Below, in pieces: positions 34,622 to 42,734 of a DNA stretch of 50,845 bases. The stretch covers positions 1 through 50,845 of the forward strand of contig JAFZWQ010000035.1 of assembly GCA_017617235.1 (NCBI GenBank). The letters run 5' to 3'. The notes under the pieces are model-generated. The model worked only from the letters and a program-made list of their open reading frames with translations. It made no database searches and was not told where the DNA came from. The position numbers were made by a program, and so were the translations under genes. Each line of letters opens with the position of its first letter. The stretch's first letter is position 1. This DNA is from Bacteroidaceae bacterium (lineage in GTDB: Bacteria; Bacteroidota; Bacteroidia; Bacteroidales; Bacteroidaceae).

Positions 34622-37600
34622 ATGATTCAGATAGAGAACTTAAAAGCTGTTTTATCCGAAATTGGATTTGTCAAAGAATCTATGGGCGATTATTACAAGC
34701 GGGATTATGATACTTGTATTGTTGCTGTTGACTTTGACAACAAGAAAATAATATATCCAGAAGGCAAAGGGCTTAAAGTGCATGACAAAACCACAAGTAA
34801 CTTTGACAAAAAAGAGAATTTTGTTGTATTGGAATGTGTGTGCCGTTTGCTTGAGAAAGGATATAGACCTGAACATATAGAATTGGAACCGCGATGGACG
34901 TTGGGGCATGATCCAAGTGGCGGAAAAGCTGATATTCTTGTTAAGGATAGTGAAGAAAAATCTTTGATTATTATTGAATGTAAGACAGCAGGTGAGAAGT
35001 TCAACAAAGAGAAGAAGAACACCGAAGAAGATGGTGGTCAGCTATTTAGCTATTGGCAGCAGGAAATATCTACCCGATGGCTTGCTCTCTATGCCTCTGA
35101 CTGGAAAGAAAATGGTCTTTCGTACAACTGCCTTGTGATTAATTGTACAGATGATGCCAACATCGCAAAGATGGCAGAAAAAGACAATGACGTAAAGATT
35201 TTCTCCAAGGCTCGTAATGACAAAGAACGTTTTGAAGTATGGGAAGAAACATACCAGAAGCAATGGCTTGATGATGTAATCTTTAACGAAGAAAGCCAAG
35301 CATATAAAATAGGAATACCACCATTAAGGAAGAAGAAACTTAAAGATTTTACTCCAGACGACCGCATCGTAAATCGTTTTGAGGAAATCCTTCGACATAA
35401 CAACGTTAGCGATAAGGAAAACGCCTTTAACCGTTTAGTGGCTCTCTTCATTTGCAAATTGGTGGATGAGATAAAAAAGCAAGACTTCGATGTTGTCGAT
35501 TTCCAATACAAACAAGGTCAAGATACATACGAAAGCCTGCAAGACCGCCTGCAGCATCTTCATCAGCAGGGCATGGAAGAGTTTATGAAGGAAAAAATCT
35601 TCTATGTGGAGGCAGATTATGCAGAGCGTCTATTCATGCAATATACTGGCCGACAGAGGAAAGCAGCCATTGAGGATTTGAACCGCACTATCCGCATTTT
35701 GAAGTTCTATAGTAACAACGACTTTGCCTTCAAGGATGTGCATAACGAAGAGCTTTTCTATCAGAATGGCAAGATACTTGTTGAGGTCGTACAATTGTTC
35801 CAACCTTATCGCATCGTTTATCCCAGTAAACATCAATTCCTTGGTGATTTATTCGAGCAACTGCTTAACAAAGGATTTAAGCAAAACGAAGGCCAGTTCT
35901 TTACGCCGACTCCAATTACTCGTTTCATTTGGGATTCGTTGCCCTTACAGAATTATATCAATGAACACGACCTGCCACGAGTAATTGACTATGCTTGTGG
36001 TGCTGGCCATTTCTTGACAGAAGGAGTTGAGGCTATTAATGCTGTGCGTCCTGATGGTGATAATAGTTGGGTGGAGAATCATATTTATGGAATAGAGAAA
36101 GACTATCGATTGGCCCGTGTGTCGAAAATCTCCATGTTTATGAATGGTGCTGGTGGCAGTAATATCATCTTTGGTGATGGTTTAGAGAATTATCCTGAAA
36201 AGGGAATTACGCCTGCCTCGTTTGATATACTTGTTGCCAATCCTCCGTATGCAGTTAAAGGATTCAAGCAACATCTAAAGCTCAAAAACAACTCATTCTC
36301 AATTCTTGATAAGGTAAGTAGGGATGGGAATGAAATAGAGATGTTGTTTGTGGAACGCATCGCACAACTATTAAAACCTAAGGGTATAGCAGCAGTTGTT
36401 CTTCCTTCTTCCATTCTTAACGATACGTCTTCAAGTGGTATAGCGGCACGTGAAAACTTATTGCAAAACTTTCTTGTTCATGCTATTGTGGCATTTGGTA
36501 GTCAGACTTTTGGAGCTACAGGAACAAATACGATAACATTATTCCTTGAGCGGTATAATGAACCACCTCGTTATGCCGAATTAGCAAATGATACCGTGGA
36601 TGGGATTTTATCTCATGGTGGAGATGCAGATTGGGAAGATGCGCAGGTTTTGGATGCATATATTACTCATCAAAGAATAGACAAAGAAACGTATCTTGCT
36701 TTCTTGCGACAATCCTTGACAAAGGAAGATGTCCTCGCTGATGCCTATTTGAAAGGCTATTACGAGTCATTTGCCTGGGGAACTATCAAATATCCTCAGC
36801 GTAGTAGCGATGAAGAGATGGCACAAATCAGAAAAGAAAAGTTCTATGCATGGGCATTGACGATAGAGAAAGAGAAACTTTACTACTTCTCGCTTGTTTA
36901 TCAGCAGCAGACGCTTGTCATTACTGCCCCAACAGATAATAAGGAACAAAAGGATTTCTTAGGATACGAATGGAGCAACAGAAAAGGACAAGAGGGCATT
37001 AAGATAAAGCAGCCAGGTGGAAAACTCTATAAAGATGAAGACCGATTTGCAAGAGGGACTTTAGCATGTGCAGTTAGAAATTCATTCTGGGGAGCTTCAA
37101 CTATAGGAATCTCAGAGGATATTGCAAAGCACATTAAAGTATATTGGTTAAAAGATATGATGGACTTCTCTCTTTCAGGGTTTAACAAGTCTATCACATT
37201 GACTGCAAAAATTGAAGACAAAATCAATAGTAAGTATCCACTGCTTCGGCTCAATGACCCTAATAAGTTTGAATTGAGAATAGGCCGTCGCGTTCTTTCG
37301 TCTGATATTGAGGAACAAGGTCAATATCCAGTATATAGCGCAAATGTAAAAAGTGAATTTGGTTATATTAACCATTTACTATTTGATGATTTTGACAAGC
37401 CTTCAATACTATGGGGAATCGATGGCGATTGGATGGTTGCATATATCAACAAGGATATTGCATTTTATCCTACTGATCATTGTGGTGTATTAAGAGTTTT
37501 AGATCCAGAGATAGAACCCTATTATATAGCCTTAGCACTTGAAGAAGTGGGAAAACACTATGGTTTTTCTCGCTCTTTCCGAGCATCAACTGAGAGAATT

Positions 37601-37777
37601 TCGGCTGTTCAACTCCCTCTTCCACCAAAAGTAATTCAAGATCAATTAGTGTCAGAATGCAGAGCCATAGACGAAGAATATAATACTAGCCGCATGAGCA
37701 TCGAAACCTACAAGCAGAGAATAGCGGAGATATTTGACAGGCTTGAAGTTGTGTCTATGCAAAATGGGGGGGGGTAA
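34622..37777 (+). CDS. Fused restriction-methylation-specificity enzyme (type IIG-like), probably phase variable
   Basis: This 1051-residue protein carries three functions. Residues 60-230 form an HsdR_N-like nuclease with a PD-(D/E)xK site (D104, E119-x-K121 in IIIECKT). Residues 410-700 form an N6-adenine methylase with motif I VIDYACGAGHFLT (D456) and motif IV ANPPYAVKGF (N540). Residues 885-1040 form one type I-style target-recognition domain (IGRRVLSSDIEEQGQYPVYS). The frame ends GGG plus stop in a run of nine G (37766-37774). A second recognition domain follows in another frame. Eight or eleven G would fuse the two into a protein of about 1,230 residues. The gene is A+T-rich, a sign of transfer. 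Confidence 0.9.
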   Translation: MIQIENLKAVLSEIGFVKESMGDYYKRDYDTCIVAVDFDNKKIIYPEGKGLKVHDKTTSNFDKKENFVVLECVCRLLEKGYRPEHIELEPRWTLGHDPSGGKADILVKDSEEKSLIIIECKTAGEKFNKEKKNTEEDGGQLFSYWQQEISTRWLALYASDWKENGLSYNCLVINCTDDANIAKMAEKDNDVKIFSKARNDKERFEVWEETYQKQWLDDVIFNEESQAYKIGIPPLRKKKLKDFTPDDRIVNRFEEILRHNNVSDKENAFNRLVALFICKLVDEIKKQDFDVVDFQYKQGQDTYESLQDRLQHLHQQGMEEFMKEKIFYVEADYAERLFMQYTGRQRKAAIEDLNRTIRILKFYSNNDFAFKDVHNEELFYQNGKILVEVVQLFQPYRIVYPSKHQFLGDLFEQLLNKGFKQNEGQFFTPTPITRFIWDSLPLQNYINEHDLPRVIDYACGAGHFLTEGVEAINAVRPDGDNSWVENHIYGIEKDYRLARVSKISMFMNGAGGSNIIFGDGLENYPEKGITPASFDILVANPPYAVKGFKQHLKLKNNSFSILDKVSRDGNEIEMLFVERIAQLLKPKGIAAVVLPSSILNDTSSSGIAARENLLQNFLVHAIVAFGSQTFGATGTNTITLFLERYNEPPRYAELANDTVDGILSHGGDADWEDAQVLDAYITHQRIDKETYLAFLRQSLTKEDVLADAYLKGYYESFAWGTIKYPQRSSDEEMAQIRKEKFYAWALTIEKEKLYYFSLVYQQQTLVITAPTDNKEQKDFLGYEWSNRKGQEGIKIKQPGGKLYKDEDRFARGTLACAVRNSFWGASTIGISEDIAKHIKVYWLKDMMDFSLSGFNKSITLTAKIEDKINSKYPLLRLNDPNKFELRIGRRVLSSDIEEQGQYPVYSANVKSEFGYINHLLFDDFDKPSILWGIDGDWMVAYINKDIAFYPTDHCGVLRVLDPEIEPYYIALALEEVGKHYGFSRSFRASTERISAVQLPLPPKVIQDQLVSECRAIDEEYNTSRMSIETYKQRIAEIFDRLEVVSMQNGGG

Positions 37778-38315
37778 TTTGTCGGTAATTAGTAATTTAT
37801 GCAAATACGTAACCCTTAGGGCAAATGAAATAAATATGGAATCGTACATCACTACTGATAACATGTTGCAGAACTGTGAGGGTATCCGTCCATACGATGG
37901 GACGGATAACATCACCTCTGCAATTGCGTATCAAACAGGGGACATCCTGCTCTCAAACATCCGTCCATATCTGAAGAAAATGTGGCAAGCTGACCACAAT
38001 GGGAGTTGCTCTCCAGATGTGCTTGTGCTTCGCCCTTACAAAGATAAAGTCGATGAGCGTTTCCTGTATTACAGCTTGCGTCGTGATGTGTTCTTTGATT
38101 ACATAATGAATGAAGCTGGCACAAGAGGGCTGAAGATGCCACGTGGCAATAAAGACGGAATTATCCGGTATCGTATAACTTTGCCAGATATGGAAGAACA
38201 AAGAAAAGTTGCAGCCGAGATTTCACATTGGGATGCACTAATAGCAGAGGCAAAGAATACAATGGCAGGTTGTATTATCCGCAAACAAGCTATTATGGAC
38301 AAATACTTGAAATAA
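37734..38315 (+). CDS. Second target-recognition domain (HsdS-like), out of frame beyond the 9-G tract
   Basis: From about position 37773 this frame codes a second specificity half: NLCKYVTLRANEINMESYIT, then GDILLSNIRPYLKKMWQADH and the C-terminal repeat IRYRITLPDMEEQRKVAAEI, ISHWDALIAEAKNTMAG. It has no convincing start of its own; the nominal ATG lies inside the previous gene. I read it as the 3' part of the fused enzyme, joined when the G tract has 8 or 11 bases. It could also be made separately at a low level by internal initiation or slippage. Confidence 0.8.
   Translation: MTGLKLCLCKMGGGNLSVISNLCKYVTLRANEINMESYITTDNMLQNCEGIRPYDGTDNITSAIAYQTGDILLSNIRPYLKKMWQADHNGSCSPDVLVLRPYKDKVDERFLYYSLRRDVFFDYIMNEAGTRGLKMPRGNKDGIIRYRITLPDMEEQRKVAAEISHWDALIAEAKNTMAGCIIRKQAIMDKYLK
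37766..37774 (+). repeat. Nine-G homopolymer tract at the frame switch
   Basis: Nine consecutive G end just before TAA. With 9 G (as here) the upstream enzyme stops; with 8 or 11 G it continues into the second recognition domain; with 10 G it stops four codons later. Such tracts slip during replication. Confidence 0.9.
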
Positions 38316-38331
38316 TTAAACACCTAACGAT

Positions 38332-38486
38332 ATGAACGAGAAACTATATTTGGATACGCTCAAGAAATATCAGAAGTGGGCGAAGGAGAATAAAAGCAGG
38401 TAGAGCAGGACTTTGCTGAACGTCGTGCTATGTGCGAAGATATGCAAGAATCATCAGGGACAGGTTCTTTGATTCGTAACCCATAA
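38332..38486 (+). pseudogene. Small frameshifted relic after the restriction gene
   Basis: ATG 38332 opens MNEKLYLDTLKKYQKWAKEN plus three residues and stops at 38401. In a neighbouring frame the sequence goes on EQDFAERRAMCEDMQESSGT to a stop at 38484. One frame change joins both into about 50 residues. I do not recognise the family. Confidence 0.35.
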
Positions 38487-38545
38487 CAATTGTGCCAGAC
38501 ACAATGATGTAACATTTTTGTGTTTTCTATACTATTTGAATGAAG

Positions 38546-38566
38546 ACATTAGACATTAGACATTAG
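38546..38566 (+). repeat. Heptamer tract (ACATTAG, 3 units)
   Basis: Three perfect tandem ACATTAG units lie 10 nt before the start of the second four-helix-bundle gene. Its sequence differs from the heptamers around the first such gene. Confidence 0.8.
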
Positions 38567-38576
38567 AATTTTGAAT

Positions 38577-38942
38577 ATGAAATCAAGTGATTATAGACAA
38601 TTGAAAGTGTGGCAGAAAGCGATGGACTTAACGGTAGAGATATACAGCCTCGTCAAACGTCTGCCGCGTGAAGAAACCTACGCTCTCTCTGACCAAATGC
38701 GAAGGGCCGTTGTCTCAATCCCTTCGAACATTGCTGAGGGACAGGGGCGAAATTCGGACAAAGAGTTCATAAACTTCCTGTCAATTGCACGTGGTTCGTT
38801 GTGGGAGCTGGAGACTCAAATAGAAATATGTGAGCGGCTACACTACATAGACTCTAAACTAGCGTCTAAAGTCTATATACTAACGACGGAGGTTAGTAAG
38901 ATGCTAAATTCCCTTTCAAACTCGCTAAAGTCTAAAGACTAG
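38577..38942 (+). CDS. Four-helix-bundle protein (S23/IVS, Avd-like fold), second copy
   Basis: This 121-residue helical protein has the family signature QMRRAVVSIPSNIAEGQGR and FLSIARGSLWELETQIEICE, more typical than the copy at 2416. The start is ATG 38577 (MKSSDYRQLKVWQKAMDL); a TTG two codons earlier is less likely. It is bounded upstream by three ACATTAG heptamers, and its last codons and the following bases are written in irregular CTAAAG-type repeats (38926-38953). Like the other copy, it sits between unrelated genes and beside short tandem repeats. Its function is unknown. Confidence 0.9.
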   Translation: MKSSDYRQLKVWQKAMDLTVEIYSLVKRLPREETYALSDQMRRAVVSIPSNIAEGQGRNSDKEFINFLSIARGSLWELETQIEICERLHYIDSKLASKVYILTTEVSKMLNSLSNSLKSKD

Positions 38943-38954
38943 GGCCTAAAGACC

Positions 38955-38978
38955 AATAATGACGGATTAAAACGTTAT
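38955..38978 (+). repeat. Direct repeat, left copy, flanking rhuM
   Basis: AATAATGACGGA plus TTAAAACGTTAT recurs nearly unchanged at 40088-40111, on the other side of the RhuM gene. Confidence 0.65.
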
Positions 38979-38998
38979 AAAAATAAAGAAGACGAGAT

Positions 38999-40036
38999 AT
39001 GAAAGAAGAAATAGGAAATAATAAAGGAGAGATTATCATCTATCAGTCAGAGGATGGTAAGATAAAACTGGATGTCAGGTTGGAGGAGAAAACGGTATGG
39101 CTGACACAGGAACAAATTGCTCAGCTGTATAGTAAGGGCAGATCAACGATAACAGAACACATCTCTAACATCTTCAAGGAAGGAGAATTGGAAAGAGAGA
39201 AGGTATGTCGGAAATTCCGACATACCACTCAACATGGTGCTGTAGAAGGGAAGACACAGAGTCAAGAAGTGACACTCTACAACCTCGATGTAATCATTTC
39301 TGTAGGTTATCGCGTGAAGTCTATTGTGGGCACACGCTTCCGTCAGTGGGCTACAGAGCGGCTGGCGGAATACATCATCAAGGGCTTCACGATGGACGAT
39401 GAGCGACTGAAGAATCTTGGTGGTGGGGGCTACTGGAAGGAGTTGTTGGATCGTATCCGTGACATCCGTTCATCTGAGAAGGTGATGTACAGACAGGTGC
39501 TTGACCTCTATGCTACCAGTGTTGATTATGACCCACGGACAGATGCGTCGAAACTGTTCTTTAAGATGGTGCAGAACAAACTGCACTATGCAGCTCACGG
39601 ACATACGGCTGCAGAGGTGATTTATGATCGTGCGGATGCTGACAAACCTTTTATGGGATTGACATCGTTCAAAGGTGAACTGCCTTGCATTAACGATATT
39701 AAGATAGCAAAGAATTATCTCACGGCTGAGGAACTGAAGATATTGAATAACATCGTTTCTGGATATTTTGACTTTGCAGAGACTCAGGCCCTTCGTCATC
39801 GACCTATGTATATGGAAGACTATGTTCGTCAGTTAGACAACATCTTGTCTGCCAATGGCGATGAACTGCTGGAAGGGGCAGGTTCTGTATCTCATGAGGA
39901 AGCAATGGATAAGGCTCTGATTGAGTACAGGAAATTCCTAGTGAAGACATTGTCGCCAGTAGAACAGGATTATCTAGAGTCTATCAAACTCATTGAGAAG
40001 AAAACCAAGAAGAAAGGCAGCTATAATAAGATGTAA
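38999..40036 (+). CDS. RhuM family protein
   Basis: This 345-residue protein has the same N-terminal domain as the RhuM-Fic protein at 30296 (IIIYQSEDGKIKLDVRLEEK, LYNLDVIISVGYRVKS) but a different C-terminal half, SEKVMYRQVLDLYATSVDYD, typical of the stand-alone RhuM family found in pathogenicity islands and type I restriction loci. No Fic motif is present. The biochemical role is unknown. Direct repeats of about 25 nt lie before and after the gene (38955-38978, 40088-40111), as in a cassette. Confidence 0.9.
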   Translation: MKEEIGNNKGEIIIYQSEDGKIKLDVRLEEKTVWLTQEQIAQLYSKGRSTITEHISNIFKEGELEREKVCRKFRHTTQHGAVEGKTQSQEVTLYNLDVIISVGYRVKSIVGTRFRQWATERLAEYIIKGFTMDDERLKNLGGGGYWKELLDRIRDIRSSEKVMYRQVLDLYATSVDYDPRTDASKLFFKMVQNKLHYAAHGHTAAEVIYDRADADKPFMGLTSFKGELPCINDIKIAKNYLTAEELKILNNIVSGYFDFAETQALRHRPMYMEDYVRQLDNILSANGDELLEGAGSVSHEEAMDKALIEYRKFLVKTLSPVEQDYLESIKLIEKKTKKKGSYNKM

Positions 40037-40087
40037 GATGTTAGAAGGAAGATGTATGATGGAGTCACGGATCTACGGAAACAAGAA

Positions 40088-40111
40088 ATAATGACGGAAT
40101 AAAAAAGTTAT
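40088..40111 (+). repeat. Direct repeat, right copy, flanking rhuM
   Basis: AATAATGACGGA followed by ATAAAAAAGTTA, matching 38955-38978 with one substitution block and one inserted base. Confidence 0.65.
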
Positions 40112-40135
40112 TAATATCCTAAAAACAATACAACT

Positions 40136-40528
40136 ATGAAAAAGATTTTATTTTGGAGCATGATGTTGCTCATGGTAATGGCGTTGCCTGTGATGGTGGC
40201 GTGCGGAGATGATGAAGATACTGTAGACCTGAATGAGATTGAAGGAACGTGGATGTGTGTGAAGAGTACGGATTCGTATCAAGGGCAGTCGGTCGATGGA
40301 CTGCTCGTTGGTGCAGAGATTACCATACGCTCAAATGGAACATATACCTCGACATCAGATAATTTCGGGCGGTCGGGTACCTATACCTATAACGGTGAAA
40401 CTTTTACGGCAAAAAGCAATACTGGCGATACGTTTATTGTGAAAATCAAGGTAAAAGGTAATGATATGAATTGGGTAGGTACAGCCAGCAATGGCGTCTC
40501 GTTTAATTATAGTTTCAAGAGAGAGTAA
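40136..40528 (+). CDS. Small lipocalin-like lipoprotein
   Basis: This 130-residue protein has a lipoprotein signal (FWSMMLLMVMALPVMVACGD; lipobox Cys at about residue 23) followed by acidic residues and then a small beta-barrel pattern: LNEIEGTWMCVKSTDSYQG, GTYTSTSDNFGRSGTYTYNG and a last strand VSFNYSFKRE. This fits the lipocalin-like lipoproteins common in Bacteroidales, whose ligands are mostly unknown. The protein is probably anchored in the outer membrane. It follows the RhuM repeat cassette by 24 nt and precedes a hairpin at 40551-40586. Confidence 0.75.
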   Translation: MKKILFWSMMLLMVMALPVMVACGDDEDTVDLNEIEGTWMCVKSTDSYQGQSVDGLLVGAEITIRSNGTYTSTSDNFGRSGTYTYNGETFTAKSNTGDTFIVKIKVKGNDMNWVGTASNGVSFNYSFKRE

Positions 40529-40550
40529 AGGTATACAAAAAATGTTTGAA

Positions 40551-40598
40551 AAATCCCTGTCGTTTCTTTGGAAGTGATGGGGATTTGTTATATCTTTG
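40551..40598 (+). promoter_or_regulatory. Hairpin overlapping a promoter
   Basis: AAATCCC (40551-40557) pairs with GGGATTT (40580-40586). TTTG (40567-40570) in its loop and TATCTTTG (40591-40598) after it are spaced 20 nt, as in a -33/-7 promoter. The layout matches the elements at 1231, 29934 and 46592, though the sequence differs. Confidence 0.6.
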
Positions 40599-40665
40599 CG
40601 GAGCAATCGGGCAGTAATGTGCACGTTGCAAATTTACTATATTTTTAATTATCTAACATACAACC

Positions 40666-42108
40666 ATGAAGAAGTATCTGATGAAGATATCGGGCGTGCA
40701 TTATGCAGCAAATAACGACTCTGTGGCCGGCCAGACGGAAACGGAGGAGATGCACGTGCGCACTCGTCAGATGCTTGCCTGGCTGAGGGACGAGAGGCCT
40801 ATAGTGGTGCTGGCTGCAGAACCCACGAACCACTGGAATCCCAATGCCGTGACGGCCCGTGCTCGCGGACGACGTATAGGACGTGTAGCGGACGAATGCC
40901 TTGATGTTGCCAACGGTCTGCTGGCATCGAGTGGTCGTGGCATGCTGACGGCCCGGGTGGTGGATGTTGCCGTAAAGGAGCACGGGTATGCAATGGTGGA
41001 GGTGTATGCCGAGGAGGCATCCCCTGTTCAGTCGTCGAAGGCTACGGATATAGAGTGGGATATGTGGATGTCCGACGGACAGCCGCTGTTGCCGCCCGAC
41101 GAACAGTTGGAGGCCGAGCTGGAAGCCTCTTTCGTGCTGGATACCATGTTGCTGCCCAATATGGCTGAGGCGGATTTCGACGAGCTGAAGGAGTACGTGG
41201 AGATATGGATGCGCGGCAGTGGTCACGACCTCAGTCGCGAGGCCCGTCAGGCACGTTCGATGTACATAGAGATGCTGGAGTCGGCACAATGCAAGGAGGT
41301 GCGCCAGCTGGCAGAACCGTTGAAGGAACAGCGCACTTCGATGTGCGGACGCAATGCCCTGGACGAGCGGTGTGGACTGTGGTGGCAGCAACAATTGGCG
41401 TCTGCAGACATGAAAAGGTTGTGGCACCAATGGACTGTGCGCCACGATGGAAGGCTGTGGAATGGTCTGCAGCAAATAGACATCCTGCTGAGGCAATTGC
41501 CAGGCGAGTTGTACAACGATATAGGTCAGTTGGACGTGATGTTGGCCCGTTTGTACTATATGAACACGCCTCGACAGGCCTTGCGAAGCGTTATTACTAT
41601 GCTGATGTTGCGCGAACTCTCGTGTCGAGAGCTGCATGTTGCCATGCGCCCCATGACGGAAGATGAATACAGACAGCATTCGCTCGTCGAGAATCCTATG
41701 GACATTCCCACCACCATTGGTCGGGTGCTGTCCTATGGCGAATCGCTGAACAGCAAAGCGAAGAAACAGACCATCGAGGAATTGTGTAAGTGGCTGAACG
41801 AGGATTTCCAGCAAAACGCAGTCAAAGAGGCGAACGAACTGGATTCCGACGAAGCAAGGAAGTATTGGCAACGGTTGCAGAAAGATGGTTTTGTGGACGC
41901 TGCACACCAACTGATGCCCTCGACCACACGCCAGCAGGCCATGTATATTGCTGAAGTTTTTGCCGAACGCCTTGGCCTGAAGGCAAAATGGAAGCCTTTT
42001 CAGGAGCTGTGGGGCATCAACAACCTGGCACAGGAGAAGAATAAATTCATGGAAACAGGCAAGTCGCCCTCGCGTTCCCAACGGATAGACAAGATTTTCG
42101 AAGATTAG
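40666..42108 (+). CDS. HIRAN-like domain protein of unknown function
   Basis: This 480-residue protein begins with a segment that resembles a HIRAN domain (VLAAEPTNHWNPNAVTARAR, then RIGRVADECLDV, residues 45-85), a fold that binds DNA ends in some repair proteins. The remainder is helical with no family I can name; it contains ELCKWLNEDFQQNAVKEANE and ends QRIDKIFED. There is no signal peptide or membrane segment. It has its own promoter and is followed by a strong terminator at 42138-42184. The HIRAN call is tentative. Confidence 0.6.
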   Translation: MKKYLMKISGVHYAANNDSVAGQTETEEMHVRTRQMLAWLRDERPIVVLAAEPTNHWNPNAVTARARGRRIGRVADECLDVANGLLASSGRGMLTARVVDVAVKEHGYAMVEVYAEEASPVQSSKATDIEWDMWMSDGQPLLPPDEQLEAELEASFVLDTMLLPNMAEADFDELKEYVEIWMRGSGHDLSREARQARSMYIEMLESAQCKEVRQLAEPLKEQRTSMCGRNALDERCGLWWQQQLASADMKRLWHQWTVRHDGRLWNGLQQIDILLRQLPGELYNDIGQLDVMLARLYYMNTPRQALRSVITMLMLRELSCRELHVAMRPMTEDEYRQHSLVENPMDIPTTIGRVLSYGESLNSKAKKQTIEELCKWLNEDFQQNAVKEANELDSDEARKYWQRLQKDGFVDAAHQLMPSTTRQQAMYIAEVFAERLGLKAKWKPFQELWGINNLAQEKNKFMETGKSPSRSQRIDKIFED

Positions 42109-42137
42109 CTAACGCGCTGATTCTCAACACCGATTTC

Positions 42138-42184
42138 CCCTATATAGGATGTGTTATAGCTCCTATATAGGGCTTTTCTTTTTG
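42138..42184 (+). terminator. Terminator after the HIRAN-like gene
   Basis: CCCTATATAGGA (42138-42149) pairs perfectly with TCCTATATAGGG (42161-42172), followed by CTTTTCTTTTT. Confidence 0.88.
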
Positions 42185-42194
42185 CATTTATCAC

Positions 42195-42202
42195 GAACTT
42201 CG
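42195..42202 (+). promoter_or_regulatory. Possible -7 box before the structured leader
   Basis: GAACTTCG followed by CAG resembles the TAnCTTCG boxes seen elsewhere in the window, with a G in the first position. No good -33 element is seen. Confidence 0.35.
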
Positions 42203-42206
42203 CAGT

Positions 42207-42317
42207 CGGAATCCAAGGGAGGAAAGCCCCAGCGTGGCTCCCGCCAGTCTCGGTAAACATCTGGCCATAGGACTGGTAACGCTACAGATGTTCACTTCCT
42301 AAAAAAAAATTAGAACT
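42207..42317 (+). ncRNA. Structured leader RNA with possible pseudoknot
   Basis: The 110-nt leader of the gene at 42318 has a stem GGGAG/CTCCC (42217-42242, extended by GCC/GGC). Two further stems cross each other: CCAGTC (42244-42249) with GACTGG (42271-42276), and AACATCTG (42256-42263) with CAGATGTT (42285-42292). Crossing order makes an H-type pseudoknot possible; otherwise the two stems would be alternatives. I do not recognise it as a known riboswitch. Confidence 0.5.
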
Positions 42318-42722
42318 ATGGAAGCAAAGAACATTTTTTCTGAGAATGCCAACCGCGAGGGTTGGAAGTGTAACACTTATCTGGGTGTGGACCTAAAGAC
42401 TTATATGCGCAGCGACAGGCGCACGAAGACGGGTAGGGAGTACCGGGGCGTGCTGAGGCGCGACTGGGATGCCCAGCTGGACGAGTTCCTGTGCCGCGAT
42501 GCGCACTACACGTTCATCGAATGCGAAACGCGTAAGGCCGACAAACGTAATCCGCGCGTCTTCGAGGGCCGCTACATCACGGTTACCCGCAGCGACAACG
42601 GCTCGCTGAATCCGAACTTCAAACGGATAATGATGCGACCTGGATTCAACGTGGACGGTTATGCGCTGGAAGTCGCCAACGAAATCCGACTGGCATTAAA
42701 AGGTCTTGTAGAGAGTGAATAA
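42318..42722 (+). CDS. Hypothetical protein, first gene of the DUF3987/HU module
   Basis: This 134-residue basic protein is not one I can place in a family. It has KTYMRSDRRTKTGREYRGVL, then a FIECETRKADKRNPRVFEGR segment and a C-terminal helix YALEVANEIRLALKGLVES. Many Arg and Lys residues suggest nucleic-acid binding, but no motif proves it. No signal peptide is present. The gene is preceded by the structured leader at 42207-42317 and followed by a 220-nt inverted-repeat region, then the DUF3987-like gene. Its G+C-rich codon use differs from the toxin island upstream. Confidence 0.65.
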   Translation: MEAKNIFSENANREGWKCNTYLGVDLKTYMRSDRRTKTGREYRGVLRRDWDAQLDEFLCRDAHYTFIECETRKADKRNPRVFEGRYITVTRSDNGSLNPNFKRIMMRPGFNVDGYALEVANEIRLALKGLVESE

Positions 42723-42734
42723 TGCATAATGGAA

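Noticed and set aside
37734-38315. Independent hsdS gene
   Set aside because: Its start lies inside the previous gene and it codes only one recognition domain; it is better seen as the out-of-frame end of the fused enzyme.
40645-42081. 478-codon minus-strand frame opposite the HIRAN-like gene
   Set aside because: The plus-strand gene has promoter, start and terminator; the minus frame is rich in His, Gln and Leu with no signature.
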